NCBI GenBank assembly: GCA_041397775.1
Contig: JAWKWB010000008.1
Span: forward strand, 62,001 to 126,000
Direction: 5' to 3'
Source: Ga0077555 sp041397775
GTDB taxonomy: Bacteria > Pseudomonadota > Alphaproteobacteria > Rhizobiales > Hyphomicrobiaceae
Length of the DNA: 64,000 bases
A model generated the notes under the pieces. It was not told the DNA's origin, did not search any database, and worked only from the letters and a program-made list of their open reading frames with translations. The position numbers and the translations under genes were made by a program. The first letter of the stretch is position 1; each line of letters starts with the position of its first letter. Below, in pieces: positions 36,900-46,020 of the stretch.

Positions 36900-37523
36900 A
36901 TGCCCACAGACCTCATCCTCGCTTTCGCCAGCTACGCCTTCGTCACCTCCATCACGCCTGGGCCCAATAACGGCATGCTGCTGGCGTCCGGCGCCAACTT
37001 CGGATTCGCGCGGACTATTCCGCACATCGCCGGCATCAATCTCGGCTTCGGCGCGATGGTGCTCGCGGTAGGCCTCGGCGCAGGCTCCCTGTTCACCCAG
37101 TGGCCCGCCCTGTTCCTCGTCGTCAAACTCATCGGTGCCAGCTACCTCGCCTATCTCGCTTGGCGTATTGCCACGGCGAGTGCCCCCGACGGCGATGCCA
37201 ACCTCGGCTCACCCATGACCTTCATTGCCGCTGCTGCCTTCCAGTGGGTGAACCCCAAAGCCTGGATCATGGTCATCGGCGCCCTCTCGACCTACCTGCC
37301 GGTCACCGGCGGGACGGGCGCCGTCGTCGCACTGGCGACCATCTATGTGCTCGTCAATCTGCCCTGCATCATCGTGTGGGCCGCCTCCGGCGTCGCCGTC
37401 CGCCGCATTCTCACCACCCCGACCCATCTCGCGATCTTCAATCGCGTCATGGCCGGGCTGTTGCTCATTTCGCTGCTTCCGATCGTGAACGACATCGCAT
37501 CGATCGTTCGCCAGTCCATGTGA
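36900..37523 (+). CDS. LysE/RhtB-family amino-acid exporter
   Basis: 207 residues with about six membrane helices. The family's conserved start VTSITPGPNNGMLLASGANF is present near residues 17-36, and FQWVNPKAWIMVIGALSTY (with the Pro-Lys pair) lies in the middle. It exports small amino acids or analogues. It is divergent from a MocR regulator, a pairing seen for amino-acid exporters, so its substrate is probably an amino acid or amine sensed by MocR. Confidence 0.92.
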   Translation: MPTDLILAFASYAFVTSITPGPNNGMLLASGANFGFARTIPHIAGINLGFGAMVLAVGLGAGSLFTQWPALFLVVKLIGASYLAYLAWRIATASAPDGDANLGSPMTFIAAAAFQWVNPKAWIMVIGALSTYLPVTGGTGAVVALATIYVLVNLPCIIVWAASGVAVRRILTTPTHLAIFNRVMAGLLLISLLPIVNDIASIVRQSM

Positions 37524-37582
37524 GCCGCAAGCTGTGCATAACGGATTTCCACCAGAGGTGCCGTGTGCACGACGACAAATGC

Positions 37583-37804
37583 GCCCGACGCGAGCAGCAA
37601 CAGCGCCCCCTCGAGATCGGGGTACGCACCAAGCCGCTGGAACGGAATTTTCGCAATGAGCCGCTTGCCCGCCTCGGTCTGCCAGTGCGCCTCGTTGATC
37701 TCGGTCGGGAAATGCCCGGGCGCCAGCGCGTTGACGCGAATGCGCTCGCACGTCAGTTCGAGCGCCATTGATTTCGTGAGCGACACGACCGCCGCTTTCG
37801 ACGC
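37583..37804 (-). pseudogene. Short-chain dehydrogenase (SDR) fragment
   Basis: Only the middle-to-C-terminal part of an SDR remains: ASKAAVVSLTKSMALEL (end of the YxxxK segment), IRVNALAPGHFPTEIN and AYPDLEGALLLLAS. There is no NAD-binding N-terminus and no proper C-terminal end. The Tyr expected just before ASK is lost to a shift (LAWRRRASK). It lies between the LysE gene and a truncated helicase, inside the degraded island. Confidence 0.7.
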
Positions 37805-37913
37805 ACGCCTGCGCCAAGCCAAGATCTTCATCATGTCCTCGGCGACGACCGTCGCCGAGGCACGCTGGCTCGAGGCTCGGAACTGACTGGGCTGCCACGG
37901 CACTTCGGCGCGC

Positions 37914-38915
37914 AGCCTTGATGCCGCGCGCGGCGTCAACACGCTGGTCCTTGTCCATCGCCGGCAACTCGTCGATCAGTGGCGGGAGAGGCTGCGCACG
38001 TTCCTGCCGGTTGAGGACAAGGACATCGGCACGATCGGTGGCGGTAAGCGCCGCCCGACGGGCAAGATCGATGTGGCACTGATCCAGAGCCTCGTAGGTA
38101 CCGGCGAGGTCAGCGGCGTGGTCGCCGACTACGGCCACCTGATCGTCGACGAGTGCCACCACCTGTCGGCTGTCAGCTTCGAGTTGGTAGCACGTCGCTC
38201 GAAGGCGCGTTATGTGCTCGGGTTGTCGGCCACTGTCGCTCGCAAGGATGGTCATCATCCAATCATCTTTATGCAATGCGGCCCTGCTCGTTATCGCGTC
38301 GATGCCAAATCGCAGGCGGTGACACGCTCCTTCAGGCACCTGGTGCGCTTGCGAGAGACAGGGTTCCGTCCGCCGCCCAGCCTTGAAACGCAAGGCCCGA
38401 TGCAGATGACAGCGCTCTACGCCGCCCTCGTCAGCAACGAGAAGCGTAACGACCTCATCTTCGACGACGTGCTCCAGAGCCTGGAAGCCCGCCGACGTCC
38501 GGTCATCCTCACCGAGCGGCGCGATCATCTCGACTATTTTCGAAGCCGCTTCGAGAAGTTCGCCAAGAATCTCGTCGTGCTCTATGGCGGCATGAGCGCG
38601 GCGGAACGCCGGGCCGCCGAGGACGGCTTGAAGCGGCTCGATGCTGAAGAACGTCTCGTGATCGCAACCGGCCGTTACCTGGGCGAGGGGTTCGACGACG
38701 CGTCCCTCGACACGCTGTTCTTGACCATGCCGATCTCCTGGAAGGGCACGCTCGCCCAATACGTCGGCCGCCTCCGCCGCGAGCACCACGCCAAGCGCGA
38801 GGTCATCGTCTACGATTACGTCGACAGCGGCGTTCCCATGCTGGCCCGCATGGCGCAGAAGCGGCAGGCCGGCTACCGGAGCCTGGGGTACGAAATCGAT
38901 GCCCTGACGCCATGA
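37914..38915 (+). pseudogene. C-terminal part of a TOTE-type SF2 helicase protein
   Basis: About 333 residues, open at the 5' end without its ATP-binding Walker A. It enters at AARGVNTLVLVHRRQLVDQW and continues KIDVALIQSLVG, HLIVDECHHLSAVSFELVAR (motif II DECH), YVLGLSATVARKDGHHPIIF, YGGMSAAERRAAEDGL, IATGRYLGEGFDDASLDTLF and AQYVGRLRREH. This wording strongly resembles the helicase half of TOTE conflict-system proteins (archaeo-eukaryotic-primase plus helicase fusions, antiviral/anti-plasmid). The primase and helicase N-terminal parts are absent. The ATG at 38073 gives only 280 residues; expression is doubtful. Confidence 0.75.
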
Positions 38916-39076
38916 CGCAGCACTTCGCTGCCGATCCAGCATCCGATTTCAGCAGCAGTGGTTTGGAAGCCGACCATCTTCGTTGCGTGTGCGCCCTACG
39001 TCCTCATTAAACCCATCCATCCGATCATCGGCGGATGGCGCTCGCAGCAGCCGGCATCTCAAGACAGTAGTCGCGT

Positions 39077-40930
39077 CTACCGAAGCGCCTCGAGCAGGGG
39101 ACGGAGCTTGTATTTGCGGCGATGCTTGTCGATCAGAGTTTCGATGAGATAGGCCCAGTTGTCCTCGCGGCCCGAGGCCTCGTAGGCAAGCGCAGCCTTT
39201 TGCAGCCATTGAGCGGCCTCCTCGTAGTGAGAGGCGCGGTTGTTGTCCATGATGTTCGCCGCCTTGCCAACGGCGAACCGGACCACCCAGTCGGAATGCG
39301 AGGCGGCAGCGGCTTCTGCCAACCGCATGAGTGTCGTCCTGTCGGCGGCGTAGTCACTCGGCTCACCAGCAGATGCGACGGCCTCGCCGATCAAACCTTC
39401 CTCGAGGTAGATGAGCGTGCGGTCGTGGGCGAAAGGAGCGGCTGCCAAATCGGCGAGCAACGTGGGGCGCACCTTGGCCCACGTGCTGCCGGAGCCCTTG
39501 GCCTTGGCCCAGGTCTCGGCTGCTCGAAAGTCCTCGAGACTGTGGGTTTCCTTGAAACCGACCAAGGCAGCCTTCAGCGCCACTCGGGGCCGACCAAAGG
39601 CGCCTGCGTAATCCCTTAGCCAGTGCGCGAGCAGGCTGAGGCCGTGGGGCCTCGTCGAGGTGCCGAATGCCTCGTCCCTTTGGAGCGTTCCGGGTGCCAC
39701 CCCATTGAGATCGAGGCCGGCCTCGGCGATGTCCAGCGATGCGTCATCCTCGCCGGCCTCGCGCAGCACCTTGGCGAGCGCCAGCGCCTCCGATGGTGCC
39801 TTGAGGCGCTTCTTGCCGTAAGTCTTGGCGTCGGCGATGCGACCAAGCCTTGCCAGCATGCCGGTATGCTCTGTGTGGGCGCCCGCCACCTTGGACAATC
39901 TGAGGTATTCCTCGCTCCTGTTGGCGCCCTCAAGGACGCGCAGCCGGACCGCGGTCAGCCGGCTCTCGACCGCATCACTGCGTCCGGCCGGCGGCCACGA
40001 CCGTCCCTTGCTCGACAGCACCGCTTCGAGTGCCGGGTCGTCCCAACCGCTTTCGAGCGCGCGGATGGCGACCGGGAAAGCATCCTCGATGCCGTACTCC
40101 GAGAGCCGCTGGTGCCAGTCCTCGACAGTGACGGAAAGTGCATCCCGCGCATCGGCCTCGAGATCACTCATCAGGGCGGCCTCGGCGATCATCCGCGCGA
40201 TATCGTCGAACAAGAGGTACATGTCCTCGTCGTGCAGGTAAGTCTGGTCGAGCCAGCCGTCGACCAGCTCTTCCGTGATGGCCTCGAGCACCCTCAGCGC
40301 ATTGCGCCCGTCTCCGTTCTCGAGAAACGGCACGGCCTTTTGAACCAGACGTTCGAGCTCCTCGTGATTGCCGGTCGCGCGCCAGTCGTCCCAGTAGCGA
40401 CGGCGGCGATAGCGACCGCCGATCAGCGACTTCACCTGCTGGCGAAAGGCCGAGGTATCGACCGGTGTCCGGCGCCCTTTGCGTGTCTTGCTGCCATCGG
40501 CCTTCGCGACCTCGGTCGCCAGTTCGAGGTCGATCCAGTCCGCCAGCGTCTCGTCGACATCCAGGCGGCGCTGCAGTAGGTCGAGCAGCCGGGCCTTGTC
40601 GAGCTTCGCCAGTAGGTCCGCAGTGGGCGCACGCTCGGTCACGGCCTTAGGGTGCTCGGCCAAGTGCAGCAGGACGGCGACGATGTGCTTGCAGTAGCCA
40701 CCCCACTCGTAGGGGCAGTTACACGTGGCGTCGGCAACTCCGCCGTCGCTCATCCTCACCTTGACGCGATAGGGATCGATCTCGCTGCCCTCGACCTGGG
40801 CGCTGACCTCGCTGCCGCGACTGACGATACCGGAGACGGCGCCCATTCGCTCGTACTCCTGGCCGCGGCCGAAGGACTCCGGCGTCGATAGGGCCCGAAT
40901 GGCTGCTGCTGTAATGACTGGCGTGGGCAT
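39077..40930 (-). CDS. SWIM zinc-finger protein
   Basis: 617 residues. The SWIM finger near the N-terminus is CNCPYEWGGYCKH: ligands Cys70, Cys72, Cys80 and His82. The rest is long, helix-rich and repeat-like (many Ala/Glu/Leu pairs, as in TPR-type arrays), without a nuclease or ATPase motif. SWIM fingers bind nucleic acid or protein, and bacterial members often lie beside SNF2-type helicases. The start ATG at 40928-40930 gives MPTPVITAAAIRALSTP; an in-frame start 84 bp upstream is less likely. It is convergent with the truncated helicase and ends the island before tRNA-fMet. Confidence 0.85.
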   Translation of the reverse strand: MPTPVITAAAIRALSTPESFGRGQEYERMGAVSGIVSRGSEVSAQVEGSEIDPYRVKVRMSDGGVADATCNCPYEWGGYCKHIVAVLLHLAEHPKAVTERAPTADLLAKLDKARLLDLLQRRLDVDETLADWIDLELATEVAKADGSKTRKGRRTPVDTSAFRQQVKSLIGGRYRRRRYWDDWRATGNHEELERLVQKAVPFLENGDGRNALRVLEAITEELVDGWLDQTYLHDEDMYLLFDDIARMIAEAALMSDLEADARDALSVTVEDWHQRLSEYGIEDAFPVAIRALESGWDDPALEAVLSSKGRSWPPAGRSDAVESRLTAVRLRVLEGANRSEEYLRLSKVAGAHTEHTGMLARLGRIADAKTYGKKRLKAPSEALALAKVLREAGEDDASLDIAEAGLDLNGVAPGTLQRDEAFGTSTRPHGLSLLAHWLRDYAGAFGRPRVALKAALVGFKETHSLEDFRAAETWAKAKGSGSTWAKVRPTLLADLAAAPFAHDRTLIYLEEGLIGEAVASAGEPSDYAADRTTLMRLAEAAAASHSDWVVRFAVGKAANIMDNNRASHYEEAAQWLQKAALAYEASGREDNWAYLIETLIDKHRRKYKLRPLLEALR

Positions 40931-41123
40931 CCATCTGTCTCCGGGCGCCGTGGGAATCGATGCCAAGATGCCCCTGCCGCACGCCGCGGCCAAGCCGGCC
41001 GGACCACCGTTCACAGGTAATGGGCCGACCCGTCAGACTGGAAATCGCCGTTCAGTAGAAGTGGCAATGGCCGGCAGTCCTGCACCAATCCGTCTCAGCA
41101 GGTCGCTCCGAAGCTCTGCTTCC

Positions 41124-41156
41124 CGCTTACCCCACGCTTACCCCACGCTTACCCCG
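41124..41156. repeat. Three 11-bp tandem repeats
   Basis: CGCTTACCCCA twice, then CGCTTACCCCG, in direct tandem just before the AT-rich stretch and the tRNA-fMet 3' end. No coding frame covers it. Confidence 0.9.
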
Positions 41157-41223
41157 CAGCAAAAATTGATCCGATAACCGATCGTGACGGCCATCTAGTA
41201 AATTGATTTTTTCTAGAGAATTT

Positions 41224-41300
<77 letters not shown>

Positions 41301-41705
41301 TCACCAACGGACAACGGCATGCGCCGTTGCGTTTCCCTCGCGACGTCAATCGAGCGTGGTTTCCGGTCACGCCCCGTCGACGAGGAAGCGCTTGATAGCC
41401 CATCTCGGATCGGAATGCAAACGATTGTGCAGTCGCATCGCCGCTAAAGCGGATCGCGTCGCTAGAAGCGGCCCAATGCATTGAAAACACGGCACAACGC
41501 CGCCGGTCCGCACCCCGGCTTCTGCGCCACGCCCCGGAACGCCGCCACGGATCGCGAACCGCCTTCGCCGCGGCCGTGAGCCGCGACCATTTCAATCTTG
41601 CAGTCGGGCCGCGGCGATCCGACAGTGCCCTGGGAGAAATCGCCGGGCGTCCTAAGCCGGCGAAGAAACGCCATGGCCGCGCCAGCCCTCCGGAGGAAAG
41701 TCTAC
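41301..41705. other. Gene-free stretch upstream of tRNA-fMet and the alkylsulfatase
   Basis: 405 bp. Frames are Arg-rich with no recognisable domain. It should hold the tRNA-fMet promoter (minus strand) and the promoter of the gene at 41706. I could not assign the boxes with confidence. Confidence 0.5.
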
Positions 41706-43637
41706 ATGAGCAGTGACAACACCGCCGCCCCCAAGGACGCCACACCCGCAACGTGCCGCCATAACGCGTCCGTGAAGGACGCCCTGCCCTTCGGCGACAC
41801 GCAGGATTTCGCCGACGCCCGGCGCGGATTCATCGCCACGTTGCCCGACGTGGAGATCCGCAACGACCAGGGCCGTGTGATCTGGAGCCTGCAGGACTAC
41901 GCATTCCTGGCGCACGAAGAGGCCCCCGACACCGTCAATCCGAGCCTGTGGCGTCAGGCGCGGCTGAACATGAACAACGGCCTGTTCCAGGTCAGCGATC
42001 GCATCTATCAGGTGCGCGGCTTCGACCTGTCGAACATGACCATCATCGAAGGACAGCGCGGGCTCATCGTCATCGACCCGCTGATCTCGACGGAGACGGC
42101 ACGCGCCAGCCTCGAACTCTATTGGGCGCATCGCGGCAAGCGTCCGGTCACGGCGGTGATCTATTCGCACAGCCATGTCGACCACTACGGCGGCGTTCGC
42201 GGCGTCGTGGACGAGCGCGACGTAGCGGCCGGCAACGTGGTGATCATCGCGCCCGACCGCTTCCTCGAGGAGGTGACGAGCGAGAACGTCATCGCGGGCC
42301 TGCCGATGAGCCGGCGCGCGCAATTCCAGTTCGGCCCGACCCTGTTCAAGGGTGCGCGCGGGCAGGTCGACGCCGGTCTCGGCAAGGTGACGTCGCGAGG
42401 CACGGTGACGCTGATCCCGCCGACGCTGATCATCAGGAATCCCGTCGAGATGCATCGCATCGACGGCGTCGAGATCATTTTCCAGCTGACGCCCGATACC
42501 GAGGCGAAGGCCGAGATGCACATGTTCTATCCCGGCCTGCGCGCCCTCAATCTGGCGGAGAATGCGACCCATAACCTGCACAACGTCTACCCCATCCGGG
42601 GCGCGCAGGTGCGCGATGCGCTCGCCTGGGCCAAGTACATCAACGAGGCGCGCCAGTCGTATGCGCCCAAGGCCGACGTCGTATTCGCCCAGCACCATTG
42701 GCCCGTCTGGGGCAACGGCCGTGTCCTCGACTTCCTGGCCAAGCAGCGCGACGCCTACAAGTATCTGCACGACCAGACCGTCCGCCTGATGAGCCACGGC
42801 CTGAAGGCGACGGAAATCGCCGAACAGCTTCGCTTCCCAAAGACCCTCGAGCAGGAATGGAGCGTGCGCGGCTACTACGGCACGCTGAGCCACAATGCCA
42901 AGTCCGTCTATCAGCGCTACATCGGCTGGTATGACGCCAATGCCGCAAACCTGAACCCGCACCCGCCAGCCGAGCGCGCCAAGCGGGCGCTCGCCTACAT
43001 GGGCGGGTCCGCCAACGTCATGGCGAAGGCGAAGGAAGACTTCGCAGCCGGTGATTATCGCTGGGTTGCCGACGTCATGAGCCAGGTGGTCTTTGCCGAG
43101 CCCGACAACATGGAGGCGCGCAAGCTGGCCGCGGACGCCTACGAGCAGCTGGGATATCAGGCGGAATCGGCGACCTGGCGCAATTCGTATCTGCTGGGCG
43201 CCCACGAGTTGCGCAACGGCACACCGGCGATCAACGCCCGCGCCCCCGTCAGCCCCGACGTCGTGAAGGCCCTCACGGTGCCGCTGTTCTTCGATTACCT
43301 CGGCGTCCGCCTGAACGGACCCAAGGCCGAGGGCAGGCGCATCGTCATCAACTGGTCGATATCGGACGTGGGCGAGCGCTACAGCCTGAACCTCGAAAAT
43401 GCCGCGCTGACGTACCTGGCCGATAACCACGCGGATGCCGCCGATGCGACGGTCACGCTCGATCGCCCCGTGCTCAGTCAGCTCCTGATGGGGCGCGTGA
43501 CGCTGGAGGACGCCGTAGCGCGTGGCCTCATCATGATCGACGGAGACCCGGGCAAGGTGACGGAGCTCTTTGCCCTGCTCGACGAGTTCCGCTTGATGTT
43601 CCCGATCGTGCTGCCGCACGAGAAGCCCGCGCCGTAG
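41706..43637 (+). CDS. Metallo-beta-lactamase-fold alkylsulfatase-like hydrolase
   Basis: 643 residues, similar to SdsA/Bds1-type alkylsulfatases that cut alkyl sulfates to alcohol and sulfate. The zinc motif SHSHVDHYGG gives His155, His157, Asp159 and His160. Further ligands are expected in ENATHNLHNVYPIRG and FAQHHWPVWGNGRV. The helical dimerisation domain (LAYMGGSANVMAKAKEDF) and the C-terminal SCP2-like sterol-carrier domain (NWSISDVGERYSLNLENAAL) complete the fold. There is no signal peptide, so the enzyme is probably cytoplasmic. GGAGGAAAG precedes the ATG at 41706. An alternative is a related alkyl/dimethyl-sulfate hydrolase. Confidence 0.9.
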   Translation: MSSDNTAAPKDATPATCRHNASVKDALPFGDTQDFADARRGFIATLPDVEIRNDQGRVIWSLQDYAFLAHEEAPDTVNPSLWRQARLNMNNGLFQVSDRIYQVRGFDLSNMTIIEGQRGLIVIDPLISTETARASLELYWAHRGKRPVTAVIYSHSHVDHYGGVRGVVDERDVAAGNVVIIAPDRFLEEVTSENVIAGLPMSRRAQFQFGPTLFKGARGQVDAGLGKVTSRGTVTLIPPTLIIRNPVEMHRIDGVEIIFQLTPDTEAKAEMHMFYPGLRALNLAENATHNLHNVYPIRGAQVRDALAWAKYINEARQSYAPKADVVFAQHHWPVWGNGRVLDFLAKQRDAYKYLHDQTVRLMSHGLKATEIAEQLRFPKTLEQEWSVRGYYGTLSHNAKSVYQRYIGWYDANAANLNPHPPAERAKRALAYMGGSANVMAKAKEDFAAGDYRWVADVMSQVVFAEPDNMEARKLAADAYEQLGYQAESATWRNSYLLGAHELRNGTPAINARAPVSPDVVKALTVPLFFDYLGVRLNGPKAEGRRIVINWSISDVGERYSLNLENAALTYLADNHADAADATVTLDRPVLSQLLMGRVTLEDAVARGLIMIDGDPGKVTELFALLDEFRLMFPIVLPHEKPAP

Positions 43638-43656
43638 ATCGTCACGACTACCCGGA

Positions 43657-43690
43657 AAACGCTGCATTGCACGCCATGCGGCGTTTCTCG
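43657..43690 (+). terminator. Terminator-like hairpin after the alkylsulfatase gene
   Basis: AAACGCTGCAT (43657-43667) pairs with ATGCGGCGTTT (43676-43686), 11 pairs with one wobble, around an 8-nt loop. A short CTCG tail follows the TTT. It lies 20 bp after the stop. Confidence 0.55.
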
Positions 43691-43773
43691 ACCGTTGATG
43701 GCTATCAATGCACGCCCGCGTGGCGCCCGCTCAAATGCCGCCGTTGCCGAGTTCAGCAGCGGAGGAGTGTGCG

Positions 43774-44466
43774 ATGCGTGCAAGCGAGATCATGACAACG
43801 CCTGTCAAGACGGTCGGACTGACGGCACCAGCGCGTGACATCGCCGAGCTGTTGGCCAAGGTGAATATCAGCGGTGTGCCGGTTGTGGATGCGAAAGGCG
43901 GTCTGCTCGGCATCGTCAGCGAAGCCGATCTCATGGGACATGCCGCCCCGCCGGCCGAAGGCGATGCGAAGTGGTGGCTCGGCTGGAAGGACGACCCCGA
44001 CGCAGCCGCCCGCGCGTTCACGAAAGTGCATGGGCGCGTCGCATCCGACATGATGACCCGGCATGTCGCGACGGTCTCCCACGATGCGACGCTCGCCGAG
44101 GTCGCGGCTGCGATGACGACGCACGGCGTGAAGCGGCTGCCCGTCGTCCAGGATGGCCGGCTGGTCGGCATCATCACCCGGCGGGATCTCGTCAAGGCGT
44201 TCGCCAGGGCGAATGCGGCACCGCCGGTCAAACTCGGCAATGCCGGCCTGCAGCGCGCCCTGCTCGAACGCATGGCGCAGGAGCGATGGCTCGATGCGAG
44301 CTACGTCAGCGTCCTCGTGCGCGACGATGCCATCGAGTTGGCGGGATACGTGCCCTCGGCAGATCAGAAAACGGCGGTCGAAGCTTTGGTGAGCGAACTC
44401 GACCAGGAACGGCGCCTCGTCGACAAGCTCGAGATCGGCCTGCCCCTGGTCAGCGATTTCATGTGA
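43774..44466 (+). CDS. CBS-pair and BON domain protein
   Basis: 230 residues. Two CBS repeats come first (MRASEIMTTPVKTVGLTAPA, VNISGVPVVDAKGGLLGIVS; then VASDMMTRHVATVSHDATLA, VKRLPVVQDGRLVGIITRRD). A BON domain follows (DASYVSVLVRDDAIELAGYV). CBS pairs sense adenosyl nucleotides; BON domains bind membranes or phospholipid. The same CBS-BON layout is common in alphaproteobacterial stress proteins. GGAGGAG lies upstream of the ATG. It precedes the sulfide:quinone-reductase-like gene by 163 bp in the same direction; a functional link is possible but unproven. Confidence 0.9.
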   Translation: MRASEIMTTPVKTVGLTAPARDIAELLAKVNISGVPVVDAKGGLLGIVSEADLMGHAAPPAEGDAKWWLGWKDDPDAAARAFTKVHGRVASDMMTRHVATVSHDATLAEVAAAMTTHGVKRLPVVQDGRLVGIITRRDLVKAFARANAAPPVKLGNAGLQRALLERMAQERWLDASYVSVLVRDDAIELAGYVPSADQKTAVEALVSELDQERRLVDKLEIGLPLVSDFM

Positions 44467-44629
44467 CAACGGCGCTCGCGAGGGCAGCGCGTGTCGTCGG
44501 GCGTTCCGCGTTCTGTTGATGAACCGCAATGCGCCGTGGCGTTGGAGCCGCTAGTTTCAATGTCGAGTTGGAGCGTGCCGCGGAGCCCGCACGAACCGGG
44601 TCCCTCCGCGAAACGGAGGAAGTCGAGCA

Positions 44630-45907
44630 ATGGCACATGTTGCGGTTGTGGGCGCCGGGATCGGCGGCATTTCTCTGGTTTTCGATCTGAAGAAAGTCCT
44701 GGGAGCCGGACACCAGATCACGCTGATCTCCAATACCCCATACTTTCAGTTCACCCCGTCGAACCCCTGGGTTGGCGTGGGGTGGCGGAACACGCAGGAC
44801 ATCACGGTCGAGCTTGCACCGCTGATGGCGAAGCACGGGATCACCTTCGTGCAGCAGGCCGCGGCGCGTGTTCATCCCGCGGAGAATCGCGTCGAGACGG
44901 CCGATGGGCACTCGGTTGCCTACGACTACCTCGTTCTGGCGACCGGACCGGAGCTGGCATTCGACGAGGTGCCGGGATTGGGTCCCGACGGGCACACGCA
45001 GTCCGTCTGCACGGTGGAGCATGCGACCCGCGCCAATGTGGCCTGGGAGCAGTTCTGCAAGGATCCCGGCCCGATCGTGGTCGGCGCGGTGCAGGGTGCG
45101 TCCTGTTATGGCCCGGCCTACGAATACGCGATGATCATGGACAAGGCGCTCCGCAGCTTGAAGATCCGTGATCGCGTGCCGATGACGTTCGTGACGGCCG
45201 AGCCCTACATCGGCCATCTCGGCCTCGGCGGTGTGGGCGACACAAAGGGCGTGCTCGAGCACGAGTTGCGACAGCGGTCGATCCGGTGGATCACTAACGC
45301 CAAGGTGGAAAAGGTCGATGCCGGCAACATGCACGTCGTCGAGGTCGACGACGACGGCAAGGACAAGAAGCGCCACGAACTGCCCTTCAAATACTCGATG
45401 ATGTTGCCGGCGTTCCGCGGCATCGCCGCGCTGCGGGGCATCGAAGGGCTGGTCAACCCGCGCGGGTTCATCCTGGTGGACAAGTACCAGCGCAACCCCA
45501 AATACGGGAATGTCTTCGGCGTCGGCGTCGCAATCGCCATTCCACCACTGGAGCAGACCCCCGTCCCCACCGGCGTGCCGAAGACCGGCTACATGATCGA
45601 GAGCATGGTCGCGGCGACCTGCGAGAACATCAAGAGCCTGATCGCCGGGCGCGAGCCGGCGAGCGAGCCGAGCCTCAACGCCTTCTGCCTTGCCGATTTC
45701 GGGGACCGGGGCGTGGCCTTCCTCGCAAAGCCGCAGAACCCGCCGCGGAATGTGAATTGGGCAAGCGAAGGCATGTGGGTGCACGTCGCCAAGGTCGCCT
45801 TCGAGAAATACTTCCTGCACAAGGTGCGCAGCGGCACCAGCGAGCTCTACTTCGAGAAGGCGATCCTGAAGCTCCTGGACATCAACAAGCTGAAGGCCTC
45901 GGCCTGA
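44630..45907 (+). CDS. Sulfide:quinone oxidoreductase-like FAD protein
   Basis: 425 residues. An N-terminal FAD motif (HVAVVGAGIGGISLVFDLKK), the second flavin segment DYLVLATGPELAFDEVPGLG, and a C-terminal amphipathic tail (FEKYFLHKVRSGTSELYFEK) fit SQR and flavocytochrome-c-type enzymes. These oxidise sulfide and feed electrons to quinone. Candidate redox Cys residues are in GAVQGASCYGPAYEYAM and NAFCLADFGD, plus SVCTVEHA. Whether it acts on sulfide or on another donor cannot be settled from the sequence. A strong terminator follows. Confidence 0.85.
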   Translation: MAHVAVVGAGIGGISLVFDLKKVLGAGHQITLISNTPYFQFTPSNPWVGVGWRNTQDITVELAPLMAKHGITFVQQAAARVHPAENRVETADGHSVAYDYLVLATGPELAFDEVPGLGPDGHTQSVCTVEHATRANVAWEQFCKDPGPIVVGAVQGASCYGPAYEYAMIMDKALRSLKIRDRVPMTFVTAEPYIGHLGLGGVGDTKGVLEHELRQRSIRWITNAKVEKVDAGNMHVVEVDDDGKDKKRHELPFKYSMMLPAFRGIAALRGIEGLVNPRGFILVDKYQRNPKYGNVFGVGVAIAIPPLEQTPVPTGVPKTGYMIESMVAATCENIKSLIAGREPASEPSLNAFCLADFGDRGVAFLAKPQNPPRNVNWASEGMWVHVAKVAFEKYFLHKVRSGTSELYFEKAILKLLDINKLKASA

Positions 45908-45947
45908 GCGGCGGCGGCCGTACCAGTTCCCAGTCAATGACGAAAAG

Positions 45948-45981
45948 AACACCCCCGCCTGTCGAGGCGGGGGTGTTTCTT
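45948..45981 (+). terminator. Bidirectional rho-independent terminator
   Basis: AACACCCCCGCCT (45948-45960) pairs with AGGCGGGGGTGTT (45965-45977) around GTCG, then TCTTG. It serves the SQR-like gene on the plus strand. The complementary strand, with TTCTTTT flank, may also serve the convergent lipoprotein gene. Confidence 0.88.
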
Positions 45982-46020
45982 GACGTTGGCCCTTTGCGGA
46001 CGGCGATGACGCCGCCCTCG

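Noticed and set aside
41652..43667. 670-codon minus-strand frame opposite the alkylsulfatase gene
   Set aside because: Translation is full of Val/Asp/Arg with no motif; the plus strand has zinc-binding motifs, a ribosome site and a normal length.
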